From contig JBMONF010000019.1 in NCBI GenBank assembly GCA_049323455.1, positions 1 through 64,000 of the forward strand: DNA of 64,000 nucleotides, in the 5' to 3' direction. Source of the stretch: Hypericibacter sp049323455 (GTDB lineage Bacteria; Pseudomonadota; Alphaproteobacteria; Dongiales; Dongiaceae). The translations under genes were made by a program, and so were the position numbers. Below, piece by piece: positions 58,384 through 64,000 of this stretch. Positions within the stretch are counted from its first letter, which is position 1. Each line of letters begins with the position of its first letter. The notes under the pieces were generated by a model, which was not told where the DNA came from, made no database searches, and worked only from the letters and a program-made list of their open reading frames with translations.

Positions 58384-59382
58384 TCACGCGCGCAGGCGGA
58401 AGTCCTTGGGGAGCTTGCGGAGCTGGTCGAGATATTTGCGCCCCCACGCCACCATCTCGGCCAGGCCCTCCTGCCAGCCGATCTGCGGCTCCCAGCCGGC
58501 GTCGCGCTTGATGGCGCTGCTGTCGAGCCAGTAGCGCGAATCCTGGCCGAGCCGGTCCTCGGTCACCTCGCAGAGCTGCTCGAAGGGGATGCCAAGCGCC
58601 TCGGCGCAGAGCTCGACGACGCGGCGGATCGAGGTCGGCTCCTGGGGGCCGGCGTTGTAGATCGTGCCGATCGGCGCCTTCTCGGAGACGAGATAAATGG
58701 CGCGCGCGAGGTCGCGGTTGTGGATGTAGGACTTCTCGGCCCGGCCGCCGCCCTGGAGCGGCAGCTTCTCGCCGGTGAGCCCGCATACGATGGCCTTGGG
58801 CACGACCCGGTGAAGCTGCTGGCCCGGCCCGTAGGCGTTCGAGGGCCGGATGATGTTCATCGGGAACTTGAGGAACCGGTTGATCGAGATCAGGTGGAAA
58901 TCGAACCCGACCTTGGACGCGGCATAGGGGCTCGAGGGCTTGATCGGCGTGTCCTCGGTGGCCGGCTTGTCCACCGAGCCGTAGAGCTCGGAGGTGCCGA
59001 TATGGATGAAGCGCTCGAGCCAGTCGCGCGCCATCAGCTCCTCCGCGAGCTTGGCCAGCGCCACGCAGTTGGTCTCGAAGAAGCGCCAGGATTTCTTCCA
59101 GGAGGCCGCCCCCTCGCCCTGCGCGGTGAAGTTCACGATCACCTGCGGGCGCTCGCGGTCGAGCAGCTCCATGAGCAGGTCGAGCTCGTAGTTCACGTGA
59201 TAGGCGTGATAGGCGTAGCGCGGATCGCCGTCGCCGATGCCGAGGGTGAAGCACTCGGCCTTGGGCGGGTTGCGGCCGACCGCGATGACCTTCTCGGGAT
59301 CGGCGTGGTCCAGGAGATATTTCGAGGTGTGCAGCCCGAAGGATCCCCCGCCGCCCAGAACCGCATATCGCTTGCCTGCCAT
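58384..59382 (-). CDS. NAD-dependent nucleotide-sugar epimerase/dehydratase
   Basis: A 332-residue extended SDR of the dTDP-glucose 4,6-dehydratase/GDP-mannose group. It has the variant Rossmann motif AVLGGGGSFGLHTSKYLL, HIGTSELYGSVDKPATED, the catalytic pair in SSPYAASKVGFD and RPSNAYGPGQQLHRVVPKAI. ESYIHNRDLARAIYL-like and YNAGPQEPTSIRRVVELCAE regions are typical of the sugar-binding part. The exact sugar is unknown. Confidence 0.88.
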   Translation of the reverse strand: MAGKRYAVLGGGGSFGLHTSKYLLDHADPEKVIAVGRNPPKAECFTLGIGDGDPRYAYHAYHVNYELDLLMELLDRERPQVIVNFTAQGEGAASWKKSWRFFETNCVALAKLAEELMARDWLERFIHIGTSELYGSVDKPATEDTPIKPSSPYAASKVGFDFHLISINRFLKFPMNIIRPSNAYGPGQQLHRVVPKAIVCGLTGEKLPLQGGGRAEKSYIHNRDLARAIYLVSEKAPIGTIYNAGPQEPTSIRRVVELCAEALGIPFEQLCEVTEDRLGQDSRYWLDSSAIKRDAGWEPQIGWQEGLAEMVAWGRKYLDQLRKLPKDFRLRA

Positions 59383-59409
59383 TAGTGCTCCTTCTTCATA
59401 CGATGCTGC

Positions 59410-59542
59410 CCCCTCCCCCTACCCCCTCCCGCGAGGGGAGGGGGTGGATTTAGCAGAAACGCCCTCGCTCTGTCCGCCGCTGCGCCCCAAGCTTTGAAAT
59501 AGAGCGAAGCGATCACATCGAGTTAGGGGGTAGGGGGAGGGG
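59410..59542. repeat. Long inverted repeat with 18-bp perfect arms
   Basis: CCCCTCCCCCTACCCCCT (59410-59427) and AGGGGGTAGGGGGAGGGG (59525-59542) are exact reverse complements. A C-rich inner hairpin (59422-59443) lies within. It resembles a small non-autonomous palindromic element between two epimerase genes. Confidence 0.7.
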
Positions 59543-59627
59543 TGTCACCGCTCACACTGCAGTTGACTGTCGCCGCCGGTATAGCGGGCTGCGGCGGCCT
59601 TGTCGCGCTCAAAACCGATCTCGCCCA

Positions 59628-60512
59628 TCAGCCGCCGAACGCCTCGCGATGGACCCGCGCCAGTCCTTCCGCCAGCGGGGTGAAGCGGAAATCCGGAAAG
59701 GCCCGTCGGCGCACCGCGGCATCGAAATGCCGGTGGGTGATCGGGCTCTGGCGCGGCGTATGGGCCACCTCCGCCGCGGGGCTGAAGAGCCCGGCCACCA
59801 GCCTTGCCAGCGCATCGAACGTCACCGATTGGCCGGTGGCGAGGTTCATGAGGCCGTGGCTGCGGTGCCTCAGCACCGCCCGGATCAGCGCGACCACATC
59901 GTCGATCAGCACATGGTCGCGGGTCTCCTCGCCCTGGCCGCCGAGCACGATTTTTCTTTCCTTCTCGGCCATGTGCCGGAAGCGGTTGGCGCCATAGGAG
60001 TTGTGCGTATCCGCGGCGCCATAAACGAGCGCACAGCGCAGGATCGCCAGCGGCCCGCGGAACGCCTGCTGCAGCATGAGCTCGCGGGCCCGATGCATGA
60101 CGCCGTAGAGATCGGACGGGGCGGCCGGGGTCGTCTCCGAGATCAGCCCGTTGTCGTAAGGATAGACCGCGTCCGAGCTCATATAGACCGCATGCGCGAC
60201 CGGCTGGGCCTGGAGCGCGCCGGCGACCGCCTCGCCCATGCGCAAATTGCGCATGAAGGTGCCGAGGTCGCGGCCCTTGTCCGGGGTCAAAGCCGAAAGA
60301 AAGACGAGGGCGTCGTCGGGCCGCAGCAGCTCGGCGAGCCTCGCGCCGGCGTCGGGCGCCGTCAGGTCGAGGTCGGCGGAGGCGAGCGGCAGCGTCGGAA
60401 CGCCGGCGCTCTTCAGGTCGCGAACGAGCGCACTGCCGATGAAGCCGCGCGCACCCAGCAGCACGACGCGGGCGGGATCGGCGGGCGGATCGAGGCGGTG
60501 TTCGATGGTCAC
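59628..60512 (-). CDS. NAD-dependent epimerase/dehydratase
   Basis: A 294-residue extended SDR. VVLLGARGFIGSALVRDLKS is the dinucleotide fold. AVYMSSDAVYPYDNGLISET and PSDLYGVMHRARELM contain the active Ser/Tyr and a Y-x3-H/R variant instead of the usual YxxxK, which may mark altered chemistry. The GTG start (60512) overlaps the preceding stop by 4 bp. It is the last of three coupled genes. Confidence 0.82.
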   Translation of the reverse strand: MTIEHRLDPPADPARVVLLGARGFIGSALVRDLKSAGVPTLPLASADLDLTAPDAGARLAELLRPDDALVFLSALTPDKGRDLGTFMRNLRMGEAVAGALQAQPVAHAVYMSSDAVYPYDNGLISETTPAAPSDLYGVMHRARELMLQQAFRGPLAILRCALVYGAADTHNSYGANRFRHMAEKERKIVLGGQGEETRDHVLIDDVVALIRAVLRHRSHGLMNLATGQSVTFDALARLVAGLFSPAAEVAHTPRQSPITHRHFDAAVRRRAFPDFRFTPLAEGLARVHREAFGG

Positions 60513-61765
60513 GACGGCTCCGGCGCTCCGAGAACGGCTTGCTCGAGGCCCGCGGCGCGGCAGGCGGCGGGATCGAGCATGCGATAGGGATCGAGCACGA
60601 TGCGGCCCTTCATGGCGGCCGCGACATCGCCGGGCGCCACGCTCCTGAACTCGGGCCAGGGGGTGAGGATCGCGAGCGCGTCCGCATCGCGGCAGGCGTC
60701 GAGCGGGTCCAGCGCCTGGGCGATCCCCGAATGGAACCGGGGATCGGCCGCGACCTTGGGATCGTAGGCCCGGACCCGCGCGGGCCCGAGCCCGGCCAGG
60801 AAGGCCAGCGCCGGCGAGTTCTTGGTCGAGCGGGTGTTCTCCTTGTAGGCGAGGCCCCAGAGCGCGACGCGCGGCTCCTTCACGCGGTCCCGCACCAGCT
60901 CGCCGAAGCGCAGCAGCGGCCAGGTCTTGCGGTGGCGGCTGTTCGCGAGCATCGCCCGGATGGCACCGGCGTCGGCGCCCGTGGCGTCGGCGAGCCTCGT
61001 CACGGTCACGAGATCGCGCTCGATATTGCCGCCCGAGAGGCCGAGGCCTGGCGTCAGATAGGCATGCGGGCCGATGCGCCGGTCGAGCTTCAGCGTCGGC
61101 ACGATCTCCGCCCAGTCGGCGCCGACCCCTTCGGCGAGCTCGGCCAGCGTATTGGCCACCGTGACGCTGGCGGCGAGGCAGCAATTGATGGCGATCTTCG
61201 CGAGCTCGGCGCTCTCGTAGCGCATCGGCAGGATCGGGCAGCCGAAGCGCTCGAGGAAGCCGCGATAGGCCGGCGGCAGGGGTTGCGCCGGGTCGGCGCA
61301 GCCGAGGATGAAGCGCTCGGGCTCGAGCGCGCGCTCGAAGGCGCGGCCGAAGACCAGGGTCTCGACCTGGTAGTAGATCGCGCCGTCGCCCTGCGCCCGC
61401 GTGAAGCCCGGAGGCACCTGGCTCAACAGCACCCGCGTGCGGCCCTTGGCGGCCTGCCCGACGATGCCGAGCAGGCGGCGGACCGGCTCGAGGTCGCTCC
61501 GGCCGTCGTCGCCGGTGGGAACGTCCGGCGCGACATAGATCGGGTCGCAGGCCGCGAGCGCCGCCGGGTCGCTCGAAAAACGGATGCGGCCCCGATGCGC
61601 GTTCCATATCTCCGCGAGCCTCGGCTCGTCGATGGGGAAATCGCCTTTGCTCAGCCGCGCGACGAGATCGGGGTCGGGGTCGAAGGCGAGCGTCGTGCAG
61701 CCTTTGGCGGCGGCCGCGAGGCTCGACACGAGGCCCAGATGCGTCATGCCCGCGAAGCCGATCAT
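60509..61765 (-). CDS. UDP-glucose/GDP-mannose dehydrogenase family protein
   Basis: A 418-residue enzyme that would oxidise a nucleotide sugar to its uronic acid. N-terminal NAD domain: MIGFAGMTHLGLVSSLAAAA and PIYVAPDVPTGDDGR. Active-site region: EIAKIAINC-like AELAKIAINCCLAASVTVAN. The central GLGLSGGNIERDL and the late VALWGLAYKENTRSTKNSPA motif fit the family. The start motif is unusual: GFAGMTHLG instead of GxGYVG. It overlaps both neighbours by 4 bp. Confidence 0.87.
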   Translation of the reverse strand: MIGFAGMTHLGLVSSLAAAAKGCTTLAFDPDPDLVARLSKGDFPIDEPRLAEIWNAHRGRIRFSSDPAALAACDPIYVAPDVPTGDDGRSDLEPVRRLLGIVGQAAKGRTRVLLSQVPPGFTRAQGDGAIYYQVETLVFGRAFERALEPERFILGCADPAQPLPPAYRGFLERFGCPILPMRYESAELAKIAINCCLAASVTVANTLAELAEGVGADWAEIVPTLKLDRRIGPHAYLTPGLGLSGGNIERDLVTVTRLADATGADAGAIRAMLANSRHRKTWPLLRFGELVRDRVKEPRVALWGLAYKENTRSTKNSPALAFLAGLGPARVRAYDPKVAADPRFHSGIAQALDPLDACRDADALAILTPWPEFRSVAPGDVAAAMKGRIVLDPYRMLDPAACRAAGLEQAVLGAPEPS

Positions 61766-62685
61766 GACGCCAGCGCCTCCGCCGCGAGGTTCCTCAAGGC
61801 GCCGTTGATCCAGAGATCGTTGTCGAGATTGTCCGGCCCGCCCGCGGCGCAGAGCGCCTTGAAGTGGGCGTATTCCGCGACCCAGGTCGGGTCGGGCTGG
61901 ACCAGCGTCTCCGCGCGCTCGTCGGGCCGGCCGCTCGGGAGCCGGCGCTCGCGGACCGTGAAGGTGGTCGGGCCCCATTTGCACAGCGACTCGATATGGG
62001 CGCTGCCCTTCTCGGCGAAGAGGTCGCAGGTGAAATGATTGCGCCAGGAGCAGAGCGTCATCTCCAGCTCGATCGTGGGCGGGCCCGGCGAGCGCAGCAC
62101 GACATGGTCGAAGGCGCGGTTCTCGAACCGGTCGGCCGACACCACGCGGAACGGCGAGGACGGCGGCGCGCCCAGCCAGAAGAGGATCGTGTCGAGCAGG
62201 TGGGAGCCCAGATCGGGGAGCACGCCGGCGCCGGTGTCACGCCAGGCCGAGTCGCGCACGAGCCGCGCCGTGCCGTTGCCGTAGAACAGCCTGAGGCGGT
62301 AAAGCCGGCCGAGCTTGCCGCTTTCGATCAGCTCGCGCATCCGCATGAAATGCGGCTCGAACCGATGGTTGTAAGCGGTGTAGAGGACCGCCGAGCGCGC
62401 CCGCGCGCGATCGCGCAGCGCGGCGATCGCCGCATCCGTGGCGGCGATCAGCGGCTTCTCGACCAGCGCGTGTTTGCCGTGCGAGGCCAGATGGTCGAGG
62501 ATCGCCAGCTTCGGCTCGTCCGGCGTGCAGACCAGCGCCGCGTCGTAAGCCGCGACCGGAACGTCCTCGATCCGGCGGTAACCGGCCTCGGGATGGACCG
62601 GGTCGACGGTGGCCGCGAGCTCCGCGCCGGCGACCGCCCGGCGCTTCTGCCCCTGCACCCCAAGCCCGACAACGACGACACGCAT
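61762..62685 (-). CDS. Gfo/Idh/MocA-family oxidoreductase
   Basis: A 307-residue NAD(P)-dependent sugar oxidoreductase. It has MRVVVVGLGVQGQKRRAVAG, AALVCTPDEPKLAILDHLAS, the conserved HALVEKPL Lys motif, YNHRFEPHFMRMRELIESGK and GVLPDLGSHLLDTILFWLG with the catalytic-type His. It is the first of three coupled genes with the dehydrogenase and epimerase. The start at 62685 gives the usual N-terminus; the ribosome site is weak. Confidence 0.88.
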   Translation of the reverse strand: MRVVVVGLGVQGQKRRAVAGAELAATVDPVHPEAGYRRIEDVPVAAYDAALVCTPDEPKLAILDHLASHGKHALVEKPLIAATDAAIAALRDRARARSAVLYTAYNHRFEPHFMRMRELIESGKLGRLYRLRLFYGNGTARLVRDSAWRDTGAGVLPDLGSHLLDTILFWLGAPPSSPFRVVSADRFENRAFDHVVLRSPGPPTIELEMTLCSWRNHFTCDLFAEKGSAHIESLCKWGPTTFTVRERRLPSGRPDERAETLVQPDPTWVAEYAHFKALCAAGGPDNLDNDLWINGALRNLAAEALAS

Positions 62686-62763
62686 TTCGGCTATGATTCC
62701 TGCGCAGTTGAACCGGCCCGGTCTGCTTGACAAGCCGAAACCGACGGGGGTTTATAGCCGATC

Positions 62764-63495
62764 ATGCGTCCCACCCCAAAGCCCCCGAATAACATGAATC
62801 CGGCGGCCAGCGGCCCCGTGACCCGCGATCCCGTCAATCAGCATCTGCTGGAGGTCCGCGCCGAGATCGGCGACACCCGCCTGGGGCTGATGAACAATCA
62901 GTGCTGGCACGAGGACCCGCGGCGCATGCTGTTCTCGATGTCGCGCTACAAGTTCGTCAGCAAGATGTTCAGCGGGCGCAAGAACGTGCTCGAGGTCGGC
63001 TGCGGCGACGGCTTCATGGCGCGGATCGTGCGGCAGGAGGTCGGGCGGCTCACCATCACGGACTACGATCCGCTCTTCATCGAGGAGTTCAACGCGACCC
63101 GGGATCCCGCCTGGCCGATCGAGGCGCGCACGCACGACATGCTGGCCGGTCCGCTCGCCGGCGGGTTCGACGCGGCCTACAGCCTCGATGTGCTCGAGCA
63201 TATCGCCGCCGACCGCGAGGACGCCTTCCTCGGCAATATCGCGGCCTCGCTCACGGACGAGGGCGCGCTCATCGTCGGCATGCCGTCGCTGGAGAGCCAG
63301 GCCTACGCCTCGCCCTTGAGCCGCGCCGGCCACGTCAACTGCAAGACCGCACCGGATCTCAAAGCGACGATGGAACGTCACTTCGCGCAGGTCTTCATCT
63401 TCTCGATGAACGACGAAGTCGTGCATACGGGGTATCACAAGATGGCGCATTATCTCCTGGCGCTCTGCTGCGGCAAGAAGGCGGGGCCGCGATGA
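62764..63495 (+). CDS. SAM-dependent methyltransferase
   Basis: A 243-residue class I methyltransferase. KNVLEVGCGDGFMARIVRQE is motif I, LTITDYDPLFI the acidic loop, and AAYSLDVLEHIAADREDAFL the DVLEH motif common to UbiG-like enzymes. It overlaps gmhA by 4 bp. Its target is likely a surface sugar. Confidence 0.87.
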   Translation: MRPTPKPPNNMNPAASGPVTRDPVNQHLLEVRAEIGDTRLGLMNNQCWHEDPRRMLFSMSRYKFVSKMFSGRKNVLEVGCGDGFMARIVRQEVGRLTITDYDPLFIEEFNATRDPAWPIEARTHDMLAGPLAGGFDAAYSLDVLEHIAADREDAFLGNIAASLTDEGALIVGMPSLESQAYASPLSRAGHVNCKTAPDLKATMERHFAQVFIFSMNDEVVHTGYHKMAHYLLALCCGKKAGPR

Positions 63496-64000
63496 GCCAC
63501 GCGCGCGCGTTCTTCGCCGAAGCCGAGCAGATCGCCCGCGAGATCGATCATGCCGCCATCGACCGCCTGGCCCAGGAGCTCGCGGCGCTGCGGGAGCGGC
63601 AAGGCCGCCTCTTTCTGCTCGGCGTGGGCGGCAGCGCCGGCAATTGCAGCCACGCCGTCAACGATTTCCGCAAGCTGTGCGGCATCGAGGCCTATACGCC
63701 GACCGACAACGTGTCGGAGCTGACGGCGCGCACGAACGACGAGGGCTGGGACACGGTGTTCGAGGGCTGGCTCGAGATCAGCAACGCCAACGACAAGGAT
63801 GCGATCCTCGTCTTCTCCGTCGGGGGTGGCGATGCGGAGAGGAACGTGTCGCCCAATCTCGTGAAGGCGATCGACGCGGCGAAGCGACGCGGCGCCAAGG
63901 TCTTCGGCATCGTCGGCCGCGCCACCGGCTATACGGCCCGGCAGGGCGATCTCGTGATCGTGGTGCCGGCCGTCAACGCTGCGCATGTCACTCCGCACAG
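63492..64000 (+). CDS. gmhA: Sedoheptulose-7-phosphate isomerase (SIS domain), cut by window edge
   Basis: It converts sedoheptulose-7-phosphate to glycero-manno-heptose-7-phosphate for lipopolysaccharide or glycan heptose. The first 169 codons are seen: AIDRLAQELAALRERQGRLF, the phosphate-binding LLGVGGSAGNCSHAVNDFRK, and DKDAILVFSVGGGDAERNVS. The reading frame is open at the right edge. The ATGA overlap with the methyltransferase gene makes them one operon. Confidence 0.85.
   Translation, partial: MSHARAFFAEAEQIAREIDHAAIDRLAQELAALRERQGRLFLLGVGGSAGNCSHAVNDFRKLCGIEAYTPTDNVSELTARTNDEGWDTVFEGWLEISNANDKDAILVFSVGGGDAERNVSPNLVKAIDAAKRRGAKVFGIVGRATGYTARQGDLVIVVPAVNAAHVTPH

Overview
The window is high-GC DNA with dense coding, many ATGA/GTGA gene overlaps and frequent GTG or TTG starts. 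The gene families suggest an alphaproteobacterium, probably of the Rhodospirillales type: ACR3/LMW-PTP ars genes, the oxygen-independent ubiquinone genes ubiTUV, many hybrid histidine kinases and TIGR04372-like glycosyltransferases. This placement is inference from gene content only. No rRNA, tRNA or CRISPR array was recognised.

Layout. 1-292 is the end of an IS481-like insertion sequence, cut by the window edge. 388-2491 is an arsRC-acr3 arsenic resistance operon with a palindromic operator candidate at arsR. An aldo/keto reductase follows. 3699-8672 is a queuosine cluster: precursor transporter yhhQ, divergent from queA-tgt, then queF and queG. 8782-15381 holds a TPR-like protein with a histone-H1-like tail, an adenylate cyclase/TolB-like/TPR protein whose stop codon lies in a 24-bp tandem repeat, mscL, a LysR regulator and a divergent ArsP-like permease.

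15425-21842 has three tandem copies of a two-gene cassette: an Aer-type PAS protein followed by a membrane methyl-accepting chemotaxis protein. In all three the genes overlap by exactly 26 bp. This looks like a split, triplicated aerotaxis receptor. 22400-24195 holds a PAS/LuxR regulator next to a decayed tandem copy of its own promoter and N-terminus. A large hybrid histidine kinase, a relic of a KdpE-type response regulator and the ubiTUV operon follow. The operon has a perfect FNR-type box (TTGAT-N4-ATCAA) upstream, so the region points to life at changing oxygen levels.

31072-35945 is a YhiI-RbbA-YhhJ-like ABC export operon. 35964-45176 holds a secreted hypothetical protein, a P-type cation ATPase, an SDR and a three-gene two-component module (sensor kinase, CheY-like regulator, hybrid kinase). 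A 2OG-Fe(II) oxygenase and an ELM1-family protein follow.

47837 to the window end is a cell-surface polysaccharide locus. It contains a GT8-like protein, a sulfotransferase, two tandem near-identical TIGR04372-like glycosyltransferases, four SAM methyltransferases or methyltransferase-like enzymes, a split transketolase, nucleotide-sugar epimerases and a dehydrogenase, a Gfo/Idh oxidoreductase and gmhA. Transketolase plus GmhA suggests a local supply of sedoheptulose-7-phosphate and a heptose precursor. Two families of intergenic palindromic repeats occur, at 6874 and 58224, and at 53649 and 59410.
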